DNA from: Antrihabitans auranticaus
GTDB taxonomy: Bacteria > Actinomycetota > Actinomycetes > Mycobacteriales > Mycobacteriaceae
Length of the DNA stretch: 64,000 nt
Assembly (NCBI RefSeq): GCF_016481275.1
Contig: NZ_JAEMNW010000012.1
Span: 1-64,000, forward strand
Direction of reading: 5' to 3'
The notes beneath the pieces are model-generated. The model was not told the DNA's origin. It made no database searches and was given only the letters and a program-made list of their open reading frames with translations. Both the position numbers and the translations under genes were made by a program. Shown in pieces: positions 1-8,007 of this stretch; the stretch's first letter is position 1, and each line of letters starts with the position of its first letter.

Positions 1-1
1 T

Positions 2-502
2 ATCGCTAAGGATGCGATCGTGCGGCCACTCACCACCCCCGACGAGAAGACCACCGACTCCTACACACCCACCGAACAGGTCCAGGACTATGTCCGCGCG
101 TTGTGGGGGTCGTGCATGTTCCCGAACTGCGACGTACCGGCGTGGGACTGCGACCTGGATCATCGTGACCCGTACAACCATGACAATCCCCGTGCGGGTG
201 GCCCGACCACAACGCAGAATTTGGGTCCGTTCTGCCGCAAACATCACCGGGGGAAGACGTTCGGCGGGTGGGACCTCACCAAAGGCGAGGACGGGTCACT
301 GTCGATCACCTCCCCGCACGGCAAAACCTATCCGGTCGCGGAAACCGGTCCGATCCCGCTGCTGGGCGGGACCGAACCCGACCGCCCGATGCCCGACACG
401 GCACCGGACCCGAAGCGGCGCACAAGAATCCAGCAACACGAAGCCCGCACCCGCAGCGAACGCGCCCACAACGAGGGCGACTACGAACCGCCACCCTTCT
501 AA
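2..502 (+). CDS. HNH endonuclease-domain protein (3' part, DUF222/HNH type)
   Basis: The reading frame is open from the left edge, so the N-terminal part lies outside the window and only about 166 C-terminal residues are seen. They hold a complete HNH nuclease core. There is a CMFPNC cysteine pair, then DLDHRDPYNHDNP with the catalytic-type histidine, then QNLGPFCRKHHRGKT closing the zinc/metal site, followed by a hydrophilic tail. This arrangement is typical of the abundant actinobacterial DUF222-HNH proteins, whose DUF222 half would be upstream. They are thought to cut DNA, but their biological role is not settled. Many paralogues occur per genome, often as remnants of mobile elements. The GTG at 20 is an internal codon, not a credible start. 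Confidence 0.85.
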   Translation: MAKDAIVRPLTTPDEKTTDSYTPTEQVQDYVRALWGSCMFPNCDVPAWDCDLDHRDPYNHDNPRAGGPTTTQNLGPFCRKHHRGKTFGGWDLTKGEDGSLSITSPHGKTYPVAETGPIPLLGGTEPDRPMPDTAPDPKRRTRIQQHEARTRSERAHNEGDYEPPPF

Positions 503-572
503 CGAACCCAAGCCCGATCAGCCCGCCACCACCCGGTGACGGGCCAAAGGGCGTGCCTTGAATGCCGGAAGA

Positions 573-1133
573 TCACCCGACTACGGCTCGGTTCAGCGCC
601 GCTGCGCTGACGAGAGCATCCACGATCTCGTCGACGGGTGCGATGTCCGACGCCTTGTGGGCCCGGAAGTCCCAGACCACTTTCTTGCCACCCCGTGCTG
701 CGACGAAGGCGCCGCCGAGTTGCCGGTTGTCCCCGGTCGGTTGGTACGGGTACACCCCGGCGCGGACGAGCCCGATCAGCGGAGCGAGGTTTGCCGGACC
801 TGTTGCTGCGACCCATCCTCGCGTCAGTCCCATTGTGCGATAGAGCGATTGGTCCGTTGTGGTGAGCACAGGGAACCGGGTCCCTGACCTTTTCCGGAAT
901 GTGAACGCCTGGATGGGAGTTCCCAGCCCGATCAGTACCGCGTTGGCGCCGGCGGCGGTGATGTCGGAGTAGCGAGCGCTGAGATCGATGGCCTGCTTGA
1001 GTGCGAACGCGCTGCCGAACTGACGCAGAAAGACCAGCGCCACCGGACCGTCCTGCCAGAAATCCTGAATCTCATGAAAGTGGTGGCGATCGTCGATCAG
1101 CCGTTCGTTGGAGATGACGTCGACCCGGCTCAT
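573..1133 (-). CDS. Peroxiredoxin-like (AhpC/TSA family) protein lacking cysteines
   Basis: 186 residues with a thioredoxin-fold layout like the AhpC/TSA_2 peroxiredoxin-like family: a beta-strand VALVFLRQFG is followed by a helix, and later come strands around NAVLIGLGTP and KKVVWDFRAHKASD. In redox-active relatives the segment after FLRxFG carries one or two cysteines. Here it reads GSAFALKQ, and the whole protein has no cysteine, so a thiol peroxidase role is unlikely. The ATG at 1133 overlaps the stop of the upstream MpaB gene (ATGA), which decides the start and indicates translational coupling. The protein may bind or assist the oxygenase; that role is inferred from context only. Confidence 0.75.
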   Translation of the reverse strand: MSRVDVISNERLIDDRHHFHEIQDFWQDGPVALVFLRQFGSAFALKQAIDLSARYSDITAAGANAVLIGLGTPIQAFTFRKRSGTRFPVLTTTDQSLYRTMGLTRGWVAATGPANLAPLIGLVRAGVYPYQPTGDNRQLGGAFVAARGGKKVVWDFRAHKASDIAPVDEIVDALVSAAALNRAVVG

Positions 1134-2206
1134 CGGTTTGCCTCCTGCAGCGTGCCGCCCTTGCCATGCTGGAGCGCAAGTCCGGGGTTGTGAGTGAACG
1201 GAACCCGTCCGGTTTCCGGGGTATGGCGGAGTGCGTTGTGGGCGTATCCCCACATCTCGTAGCCGACGAACGGCACGATCAGGTGGTCCACGATCGGGTG
1301 GGTGGCAAGCTTGGCGGCCTGTGCGATGACGGCGCTGGACAGCTTGGTGCGCAGCGGAATGTTTGCGAGCCCGCCGATTTCGCGAACGTACGGGCTCAGC
1401 AGGGGAACTGACGACCAGAAGAACATGCGCACGAAGAGGTTGAGCGCTCCGAGCGGCCACACCGGTGTCCACGGTGGTGCAGTGAGGAAGTCGAGGATTT
1501 CCTGCGCTGGGCGGGTGAAGGCCATTGTGTTCTGCTCGGCATCGTTCACCCACGCTTGCACCGCTTCGGGCGTGAGCGGCAGTTCGCCCGCGGGGATGCC
1601 GAGCAGTTCGGCCACTATGTGCTGTTCTGCGTAGAACTGGCGCTCGTCGTCCTCGGTGGCATTCGGATCTCCGTACGTCTTGTAAGCCCGCCACAGCAGC
1701 GCCCACCCGGTGACGTAGGTGAACTTCAGCGCCTCGACGTGGTTTGCGCGAAACTCTTCGCCGGTTGCCGGGATCTCGCCGTTGACGTGCGCATGCTTGC
1801 GAAACAGATCGCGACCGACCTTGTCGGCGGTCGCACTGTCGCCGAAGACCGCGCCGGCGAAGAACAGCAGACTGCGGCGCATCCGCCCGAGCGTGTCGTA
1901 GTAGTACACGGTGTGCTGCCCGACGCCGTACGCGCCGACCGGATCGAGCATGGCCATGAACAGCCCGGACATTGCGCCTATCCCTGCGACCAGTACGTTC
2001 TCGTACACCTTCCAGCTGATCGAGTCCGGGCCGAAGTACCCATCGTCGATTCGCGGGGCCTCGGCCAGGGCAAGCGCCTTCTCGCCGTTGCGTCCGTGCA
2101 GCCTGAGCAGAAAGTCGTACTTCCGGTCGACCGCGCGACGCTCGTCGGGAGTCTTGCTGATCATTTCTCTTATGAAGCTCACGTGCCCCTGCTCTCGGAT
2201 TGCCAC
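1130..2206 (-). CDS. Oxygenase MpaB/DUF2236 family protein
   Basis: 358 residues of the DUF2236 family, which includes the rubber oxygenase Lcp (a b-type haem enzyme) and the mycophenolate-pathway protein MpaB. Visible family features are the YYYDTLGRMRRSLLF segment, the FRKHAHVNGEIP segment with the conserved HxxV/HxH region, and a helix-rich C-terminal half with hydrophobic helices at WPLGALNLFVRMFFW. The substrate cannot be read from sequence. It is the first gene of a two-gene operon with the cysteine-free AhpC/TSA-like gene, overlapping it by 4 bp, and it faces a divergent TetR gene. The GTG at 2206 lies at the edge of the AT-rich promoter. An ATG at 2164 behind AAGAGA is a reasonable alternative start. 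Confidence 0.8.
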   Translation of the reverse strand: MAIREQGHVSFIREMISKTPDERRAVDRKYDFLLRLHGRNGEKALALAEAPRIDDGYFGPDSISWKVYENVLVAGIGAMSGLFMAMLDPVGAYGVGQHTVYYYDTLGRMRRSLLFFAGAVFGDSATADKVGRDLFRKHAHVNGEIPATGEEFRANHVEALKFTYVTGWALLWRAYKTYGDPNATEDDERQFYAEQHIVAELLGIPAGELPLTPEAVQAWVNDAEQNTMAFTRPAQEILDFLTAPPWTPVWPLGALNLFVRMFFWSSVPLLSPYVREIGGLANIPLRTKLSSAVIAQAAKLATHPIVDHLIVPFVGYEMWGYAHNALRHTPETGRVPFTHNPGLALQHGKGGTLQEANR

Positions 2207-2332
2207 TAATATTATGAGCCAATTTGTATTATGACGTTATATGGATGAGAGCATCATGGCAAGAGTCGCCCAGGGCTGGTTCGCCAGCTAGCGTGGTGCT
2301 GATACCAGCGCAGCGCGTAGAAGGGTTTGTCG
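2207..2332. promoter_or_regulatory. Divergent promoter region between MpaB operon and TetR gene
   Basis: AT-rich stretch in a GC-rich setting. It contains the octamer TATTATGA twice in direct orientation (2210-2217 and 2227-2234, 17 bp apart) and the palindrome TAATATTA (2207-2214). The position between a TetR gene and its divergent neighbour makes it the likely operator/promoter region. The repeats are seen directly; binding by the adjacent TetR protein is inferred. Confidence 0.4.
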
Positions 2333-2950
2333 ATGCCGAAGGCGCTGACGCGCGACGAATTGCAGGCGCAGACCCGCGACCTGATCGTCTCCGCTGCCGA
2401 ACGGGTCTTCCTGACGCGTGGGTACAACGCGACAACAATCGCGCAGATTGCGGAGGACGCCGGCCGCACCCACGGGTCGATCTACGGAAACTTCGCAGGC
2501 AAGGAAGAGCTGTGTCTTCATGTGCTGCGCAGCCATTTCGAACATGTCCTCGCAGGCCTCGCGGGTGCCGTTCTGGCCGCCGAAGGCGGGCAGGCCAAAC
2601 TTGCTGCAACACAACAACAGTGGGAGCGACTGCTCGCGCAGCCGGCCTGGATTCGGCTTGCCGCCGACTTTGTGATCGCCACGCGGAGCGACCCGGTTCA
2701 GGAGCAGTCCAACCGCGACACCGTCGGTGCGTTCACTGCTGGAATCGGAATGTTGATTGTGGCCCAGGCGAACTCGCTCGGCATAGACGCCGTAGACCCT
2801 GACCTGCTCGAACACGCGGTCGCCGCGTTGCTTGCGACGGGCGTCGGACTGGCGGTTGGGTTTTCTCTCGGTGCAACGACGCGCGAAATCGCGACGGTGG
2901 CGTTCGTCGACAGCGTCGAGTCGTGGTTTCGCCGGATGGATGTCTACTAA
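2333..2950 (+). CDS. TetR/AcrR family transcriptional regulator
   Basis: 205 residues. The N-terminal TetR DNA-binding domain is clear: a helix ending in VSAAERVFLTRGYNATT, then the helix-turn-helix IAQIAEDAGRTHGSIYGNFAGKE. The C-terminal part (about residues 60-205) is the ligand-binding and dimer domain, with no recognised ligand. ATG 2333 is chosen because AAGGG lies 7 nt upstream; an in-frame TTG two codons earlier is less likely. It is divergent from the MpaB/AhpC-like operon and is its probable repressor. Its 3' end converges on glycerate kinase with a 25-bp gap. Confidence 0.85.
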   Translation: MPKALTRDELQAQTRDLIVSAAERVFLTRGYNATTIAQIAEDAGRTHGSIYGNFAGKEELCLHVLRSHFEHVLAGLAGAVLAAEGGQAKLAATQQQWERLLAQPAWIRLAADFVIATRSDPVQEQSNRDTVGAFTAGIGMLIVAQANSLGIDAVDPDLLEHAVAALLATGVGLAVGFSLGATTREIATVAFVDSVESWFRRMDVY

Positions 2951-2975
2951 CGCTGATCCATGCTGTGCAGTGGGG

Positions 2976-3935
2976 TCAACTGCGCGCAAGCTCCCGTCCC
3001 GCGGCTCTGAGCTCCTCGAGGGTCGAGGCCACGCGGACGTGCGCGAATCGATCGCGGGCAGAGCCGAGGTCGGGGCCGATCGATCCGACGCATGCGACGA
3101 CCGGGGTCGTCCCGCAACGTGACAGGACGGCGGAGATGATCTTTCCCTGACCGGTCTGCGAGTCGAGCCGGCCCTCGCCGACTATCACCATCGACGCCTC
3201 GCGAGCAGCGGCGTCGAAGCCCACGTAGTCGAGAACGAAATCAGCTCCAGAGACCATGCTCGCGCCGTGGTGGGCCCACATGCCGCCCGCGAAACCGCCT
3301 GCGGCGCCGGTTCTTGCGACGCCGGACGGGTTGCGCGGCCACGATTCGGCAAGCTGGCGGAGTCGCTCGGAGAGCACGTGGACTGCATCGGCGTCGGCAC
3401 CCTTCTGCGGACCGAACACGCGCGCTGCGTCGACGAAATGCGTTGTGACATCGGCAAGGACAACGATCCGGGTGTTCCCTGTGCCGCCCGCCTCGGCGAG
3501 GGCCTGCAAGGCGCCGACTCCGCCGTCCGTCGTTGCCGAACCGCCGCACGCCACGACAATCTCGCGTGCGCCGCGCGAAACGGCATCAGCCATCAGCAGA
3601 CCGGTTCCGTACGTGTCGGCCGCAACCGGGCATCGATACCCCTTCGACGGCAGGTCGATTCCGCTGGCCATTGCCAGTTCGATGACCGCAGTTCCGGCCC
3701 GGTTCATGCCGTAGCGCGCTGCGACCGGATCGCCCCACGGTCCGACGGATGCCATGTCGACCAGCTCGAGTTCCATTGGGCCCCGCAGCACTTCGAGCGT
3801 TCCCTCGCCTCCGTCCGCGAGCGGCAACTCGTGCGCGGAACCGCCTTCGTCACGCACTCCCGACGCGATCGCGCGTGCTACTTCCGCCGCGGTGTGTGTG
3901 CCTTTGAAGCTGTCGGGTGCAACAACGATTGTCAT
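2976..3935 (-). CDS. glxK: Glycerate kinase (type 1, GlxK/GarK family)
   Basis: 319 residues, the usual length. The family phosphorylates D-glycerate with ATP, giving 2-phosphoglycerate in the better-known members, and so feeds lower glycolysis. Signature segments are APDSFKGTHTAAEVA at residues 6-20, ADGGEGTLEVL at 40-50, and the glycine-rich VACGGSATTDGGVGA at about 127-141, all typical of the glycerate kinase fold. Start ATG 3935 is the only one near the divergent IclR gene. The promoter carries a perfect ATTGTGA-N8-TCACAAT palindrome shared with the GntP operon at 9.5 kb. With the 2-hydroxyacid dehydrogenase nearby it probably completes a route from hydroxypyruvate or tartronate semialdehyde to 2-phosphoglycerate. 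Confidence 0.92.
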   Translation of the reverse strand: MTIVVAPDSFKGTHTAAEVARAIASGVRDEGGSAHELPLADGGEGTLEVLRGPMELELVDMASVGPWGDPVAARYGMNRAGTAVIELAMASGIDLPSKGYRCPVAADTYGTGLLMADAVSRGAREIVVACGGSATTDGGVGALQALAEAGGTGNTRIVVLADVTTHFVDAARVFGPQKGADADAVHVLSERLRQLAESWPRNPSGVARTGAAGGFAGGMWAHHGASMVSGADFVLDYVGFDAAAREASMVIVGEGRLDSQTGQGKIISAVLSRCGTTPVVACVGSIGPDLGSARDRFAHVRVASTLEELRAAGRELARS

Positions 3936-3949
3936 GGATCAATGTTCGC

Positions 3950-3973
3950 ATTGTGAGTCTATAATCACAATAT
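3950..3973. promoter_or_regulatory. Probable IclR operator (site A)
   Basis: Perfect 7-bp inverted repeat ATTGTGA (3950-3956), 8-bp spacer, TCACAAT (3965-3971), continuing as AT. It lies between divergent glxK and the iclR gene. The same arrangement, TGA-N8-YCACAATAT, is found at 9494-9519 in front of the GntP operon. That IclR-family proteins bind such palindromes is established; binding by this particular regulator is inferred from position and repetition. Confidence 0.65.
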
Positions 3974-4034
3974 GGGTAAGCAAGTTTCTGAAGTCGCAGC
4001 ACTCGATCGCCGAACGCCCGGTAGATTTGCAGCC

Positions 4035-4820
4035 ATGTCAACGGACGACGCGCAGGGATCGTCGAAGCTGCAGCCGTTGCTCGTGCTCGGCAAGATAACC
4101 GAGATTCTCGACGCCTTTTCGCTCACGCGTCCGTCGATGACTCTGGGCGAGATCCAGCAGGCCACAGGGCTTCCGACGTCGACAGTGCAACGCTTGGTGA
4201 CCAACATGGTCGCGCAAGGCTTCTTGGATCGGGTCGGGGACCAGATTCGGATCGGCACGAAAATGGCTTTCTGGGCGGCTCCGGCGGTCAAGGGCCTCGA
4301 TATTCTGGCCATCGTCAATCCGGTGCTGAAGGAGATGCGCGACCGGACGGGTGAGACCGCATGCTTCTTCAGGGAAGAGCAGGGCCACCGGGTCTGTGTC
4401 GCTGTAGCGGAGACGCGGCATGCGCTACGTCGAGACATGTACGTCGGCAAGATCATTCCGATCCATGCCGGTTCGGCAGGCCGAATTCTGCTCGCCTGGA
4501 ATCCGGACCTCGCCGAGAAGGTTCTGGCCGGTCCGCTGGACCCCTTGACCGGGGGCACCGTCACCACCGCCGCGGAGTTGCGGTCACTCATCGCCCAGGC
4601 CAAGGCTGACGGGTACGCGATCAGCGCGGGCGAACGTGAAGACTCCGCCTCTGGACTGTCTGCGCCGGTCTTCGACACCGCAGGGGATGTGCTGGGCGCG
4701 TTGATGATCAGCGGTCCGACGATCCGGATGCCCCGCGCGGTGTGCGAAGAATGGGTCGACCTCGTCGTCGAGTACGCCGAAAAAATCACCCGGACTATCG
4801 GCGGCCGGGTTCCGGCCTAG
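4035..4820 (+). CDS. IclR family transcriptional regulator
   Basis: 261 residues from ATG 4035. The N-terminal winged HTH is visible (MTLGEIQQATGLPTSTVQRL, about residues 36-55), followed by the C-terminal IclR effector domain with CFFREEQGHRVCVAVAETRH and HAGSAGRILLAW. The effector is usually a small organic acid. An in-frame ATG at 3972 would begin inside the palindromic operator and leave no room for a ribosome site, so the later start is preferred. It is divergent from glxK and convergent with the 2-hydroxyacid dehydrogenase, overlapping its 3' end by 26 bp. It likely senses the acid (or a breakdown product) handled by the flanking genes. Confidence 0.88.
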   Translation: MSTDDAQGSSKLQPLLVLGKITEILDAFSLTRPSMTLGEIQQATGLPTSTVQRLVTNMVAQGFLDRVGDQIRIGTKMAFWAAPAVKGLDILAIVNPVLKEMRDRTGETACFFREEQGHRVCVAVAETRHALRRDMYVGKIIPIHAGSAGRILLAWNPDLAEKVLAGPLDPLTGGTVTTAAELRSLIAQAKADGYAISAGEREDSASGLSAPVFDTAGDVLGALMISGPTIRMPRAVCEEWVDLVVEYAEKITRTIGGRVPA

Positions 4821-5811
4821 CGCTCCATGCTTCAGGGTTCACCGGATGCGGCGGAATGCGCTTGTGCGCCATGGCGATCGCATTCTCGGCGCACAACCTG
4901 GCCATTTCGGCGCGGACCGCAACGGTCGCACTGCCGACGTGCGGGAGCAACACCGTGTTGGGCAACTCGGCCAGTCCCGGTGCGAGCGCAGGTTCGTCCT
5001 CGTAGACGTCCAGGCCTGCCGCAGCGATCTCACCCGACTGCAGTGCGGCAACGAGTGCAGCCTCGTCGACGATCGGACCGCGCGCAGTGTTGATCAATAT
5101 CGCAGTCGGCTTCATTGCCCGCAGAACGTCCGAATCGACGAGATGATGCGTGGCGTCGTTCAGCGGAACATGGATGGAGAGAAAGTCGCTCATACCGACG
5201 AGGTCGGTCCAGGAGACATGTTCGACGCGGCCGGCAAACTCGCCCAGTTCGTCGTCGGAGACCGGCCGGTCGCCCGGTGGACGGGGGCAGAAGGCGATTC
5301 GCATACCGAAGGCCGCTGCGCGCCTGGCCGTTGCGCGGGCGATACGGCCGAAACCGGCCAACCCCAACGTCATTCCCGATACATCGTGGCCGAGCAGCAG
5401 GCTCGGCTCCCAGCCGGTGAACTGCCCGTTGCGCACGAAGGAGTCGGCCTCCACGCACCGGCGCGCAGTCGCGAGAATCAGGAGGAGCGCGATATCCGCT
5501 GTTGCGTCGGTCAGCACCCCGGGGGTGTTGGCGACCATGATCCCATTCGCCGTCGCGGCGTCCGCATCGATGTTGTTGTAGCCGACGGCGTAGTTCGAGA
5601 CGCCGGAGATCTGCGCGCCCGCCAGCACGGCCTTGTCGAAACGATCACGAATCTGCGCGACCACGACATCGAAATCGCCTGAAGCACAGGCAGAAGCGAG
5701 ATCATCCGCGCTCAACTGGGTGGCCGGAACCTGAACGGTTCCGGCAGCTCGCAGCAGGGACATGCCCGGCTCGGGGATTTCGGTGGTGACCAGAAAGCGT
5801 GGCATGCTCAC
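4795..5811 (-). CDS. D-2-hydroxyacid dehydrogenase (glyoxylate/hydroxypyruvate reductase type)
   Basis: 338 residues of the D-isomer-specific 2-hydroxyacid dehydrogenase family. The NAD(P)-binding Rossmann motif is GLAGFGRIA. The catalytic triad positions are the Arg in INTARGPIVDEAALV, the Glu in YEDEPAL and the His in LLPHVGSAT. The set best fits glyoxylate/hydroxypyruvate reductases, which reduce hydroxypyruvate to D-glycerate; exact specificity is inferred from the glycerate kinase next door. It is the last gene of the GntP-CaiB-HMGL operon and overlaps the preceding gene by 4 bp. Its own 3' end overlaps that of the convergent iclR gene. Confidence 0.88.
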   Translation of the reverse strand: MSMPRFLVTTEIPEPGMSLLRAAGTVQVPATQLSADDLASACASGDFDVVVAQIRDRFDKAVLAGAQISGVSNYAVGYNNIDADAATANGIMVANTPGVLTDATADIALLLILATARRCVEADSFVRNGQFTGWEPSLLLGHDVSGMTLGLAGFGRIARATARRAAAFGMRIAFCPRPPGDRPVSDDELGEFAGRVEHVSWTDLVGMSDFLSIHVPLNDATHHLVDSDVLRAMKPTAILINTARGPIVDEAALVAALQSGEIAAAGLDVYEDEPALAPGLAELPNTVLLPHVGSATVAVRAEMARLCAENAIAMAHKRIPPHPVNPEAWSARPEPGRR

Positions 5812-6740
5812 TGGCCGATCACCCAGTCGAACGCCTTCGCTTTGGACCGAGCACCCTGAGCTGCCTTCGAGCGGTTGGGCTCACCGAGTTCGGCAAGCAT
5901 CTTCTCTGTCACCTCGACCATGCCGGCGAGGGTTGCGGGCGTGAACCATTCGGGACGGGTGGCGAAAAGGAGGTCCTCGCTCGAGGTGTTGCCGCTCGCG
6001 CCGGGTGCGAACGGGCAGCCGCCCAGTCCGCCGAGCGAACCGTCGACCATCGCCGCACCTGCGTCTATCGCCGCGAGCGTATTGGCCACGCCGAGCCCCC
6101 ACGTGTCATGGCCGTGGAAAACAATGCGGCGCTGCGGTGTTCGTGTACGCACGGTGCCGATCAGGCTGCTGACCTGAGCCGGGACGGCCTGCCCGAGGGT
6201 GTCGCAGATGACGATGTCGGCGGAGCCTGCGGTGCGCTCGTCGTTCGCAATGTCGACGATCCGCTGCTCTGGTACCACCCCCTCGAACGGACAGGTGAAC
6301 GAGGTGGCGATGCAGAGTTGGATGGATCCGCCTGCGGCTTCGGTCAATTCGACAGCGGCAGGCATCGCGGCGAGGCTTTCCTCCGTTGTCCGGCCGATGT
6401 TCGCTTTGTTGTGGGAATCCGAAGCGGAGAAACAGTATTGGAAGTTGCGCGCACCCGCGGCCGCGGCTTTCTCGATGTGCCGCGGTGTCGCGACCCAGAC
6501 CCAGCATTTCTCGAGTTCCGCCGGCGTGAGTTCGGAGATGACCTCGACAGTGTTGGCCATCGGCGGCACCAGGTCTGGTCGTGCCAGCGACCCGATTTCG
6601 AGTGCCGGCACACCGAATGCCAGTAGCTCCCGGATGATTTCGAGCTTTCGCGCGGTCGGCAGCAGTTTGCCCGTCAGCTGCAGACCGTCGCGGAGCGTCA
6701 CGTCGCGCAAGATTGCTTGCGGCTCGTAGGTGAATGTCAT
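5808..6740 (-). CDS. HMG-CoA lyase-like enzyme (DRE-TIM metallolyase family)
   Basis: 310 residues, the normal length for hydroxymethylglutaryl-CoA lyases. The DRE-TIM start motif ILRDVTLRDGLQ appears at about residues 10-21, the metal-binding histidines in VFHGHDTWGLGVAN, and the active-site cysteine loop in GGLGGCPFAPGASGN. The family cleaves 3-hydroxy-acyl-CoAs by retro-aldol or retro-Claisen chemistry to acetyl-CoA plus a keto acid. Co-transcription with a type III CoA-transferase (4-bp overlap) indicates that its substrate is the CoA ester made by that enzyme. It may not be HMG-CoA: the operon also holds a hydroxyacid dehydrogenase and shares an operator with glycerate kinase. Confidence 0.85.
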   Translation of the reverse strand: MTFTYEPQAILRDVTLRDGLQLTGKLLPTARKLEIIRELLAFGVPALEIGSLARPDLVPPMANTVEVISELTPAELEKCWVWVATPRHIEKAAAAGARNFQYCFSASDSHNKANIGRTTEESLAAMPAAVELTEAAGGSIQLCIATSFTCPFEGVVPEQRIVDIANDERTAGSADIVICDTLGQAVPAQVSSLIGTVRTRTPQRRIVFHGHDTWGLGVANTLAAIDAGAAMVDGSLGGLGGCPFAPGASGNTSSEDLLFATRPEWFTPATLAGMVEVTEKMLAELGEPNRSKAAQGARSKAKAFDWVIGQ

Positions 6741-7993
6741 GCCTGCACCGTGCTTTCGTGAGGAATCTGGCTCTCGGTGGTCGCGTCGATCTCGGCGGGT
6801 GACATCCCGAGAACTGTTGCGAGGACTTCGCGAGTATCGGCACCCAGGTCTGGGCCCACATTGCGGATCGGCAGCGATCGACCACCGATCACGGGAACGA
6901 TTCCGGTGAAGCCGACCGTCGCGGGTTCGCCGTGACCGGTATCGACTTGGAATTGCTGGATCATGTTTCGGGCCGCGTACTGCTCGTCGGCGCAGATGTC
7001 GGCTGCGGTGTAGATCGGGCCCGACGGCACGCCGGCTTCGTCGAGTCGCTTCAATGCTTCGTCACGCGAAAGCTCTTGCGTCCATTGCGCAATTGCGGCA
7101 TCGAGTTCGTCACGGCGCTGCCAGCGACCCGCGTTGTTCTGTAACCCGGGGTCGGAACCCAGATCGATACGACCGATCAGCTCCATGTAGCGCCGGAAAA
7201 TCCCGTCGCCGTTGCCGGCGATGATGATGCTCGTGCCGTCGTTGCAGGGGTACGCATTGCTCGGGGCGATGCCCTCCATCCGCCCGCCGACCCGTTCCCG
7301 CTTCACGCCGTAGGCCTGGTAATCGGGTACCAGCGATTCCATGACGGAGAGGATGGATTCGTTCAGCGCGACGTCCATGATGCGGCTCGCGAGCGGGATC
7401 GGAGCCGGCCCCTTCTTGGCCTCCCGCGCGAACAGTGCCATGACGGTGCCGAATGCCGCGTAGATCCCGGCAATGGAATCGCCGATGGAGACACCGACTC
7501 GGACGGGTGGACGGTCCGGATCGCCGACGAGTTCACGCATGCCGCCGAACGCCTCGGCAACGGCGGCGAAACCGGGACGCTGGGACATCGGTCCAGTCTG
7601 GCCGAACGCGGAGATGCGTGTGATGACCAGGTCGGGGTTCACGGCGTCGAGTGCCTCCGGTCCCAGGCCCCACTTCTCGAGCGTCCCGGGACGAAAGTTT
7701 TCGAGCAGCACATCGCAATGCTTCACGAGGTCGAGCACGATTGCACGCCCCGCGTCGGTTTTGAGGTCGAGCACGATGGACTTCTTGTTCCGGTTGATCG
7801 TCCGGTAGAGCATCGATGTGTCACCGGAGTAGAGCCGCCAATTGCGCAGTTCGTCTCCGGTCTTCGGCCGCTCGACCTTGATGACCTCGGCTCCGAAGTC
7901 TGCGAGCATCCGGCCCGCGGTGGGCGCAGCGATGTAGTTGCCGAGTTCCAGCACCCGGACTCCGTCGAGGGGGCGGATTACGTTCTGGTTCAT
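6737..7993 (-). CDS. CaiB/BaiF (type III) CoA-transferase
   Basis: 418 residues. Class features are the N-terminal LDGVRVLELGNYIAAPTAG, the ADFGAEVIKVERP strand-helix, FRPGTLEKWGL, and the catalytic aspartate in GVSIGDSIAGIYAAFG (about residue 170). Type III transferases move CoA between carboxylic acids through an enzyme-bound anhydride on this Asp. It lies 14 bp downstream of the permease gene and overlaps the lyase gene by 4 bp. The simplest reading is that it activates the imported acid, with acetyl-, succinyl- or another acyl-CoA as donor. The specific acid is unknown. Confidence 0.9.
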   Translation of the reverse strand: MNQNVIRPLDGVRVLELGNYIAAPTAGRMLADFGAEVIKVERPKTGDELRNWRLYSGDTSMLYRTINRNKKSIVLDLKTDAGRAIVLDLVKHCDVLLENFRPGTLEKWGLGPEALDAVNPDLVITRISAFGQTGPMSQRPGFAAVAEAFGGMRELVGDPDRPPVRVGVSIGDSIAGIYAAFGTVMALFAREAKKGPAPIPLASRIMDVALNESILSVMESLVPDYQAYGVKRERVGGRMEGIAPSNAYPCNDGTSIIIAGNGDGIFRRYMELIGRIDLGSDPGLQNNAGRWQRRDELDAAIAQWTQELSRDEALKRLDEAGVPSGPIYTAADICADEQYAARNMIQQFQVDTGHGEPATVGFTGIVPVIGGRSLPIRNVGPDLGADTREVLATVLGMSPAEIDATTESQIPHESTVQA

Positions 7994-8007
7994 GTACTTT
8001 CCCGATC

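Noticed and set aside
3972-4034. Upstream ATG (3972) as start of the IclR gene
   Set aside because: It would lie at the edge of the palindromic operator with no ribosome site; ATG 4035 fits family length better.
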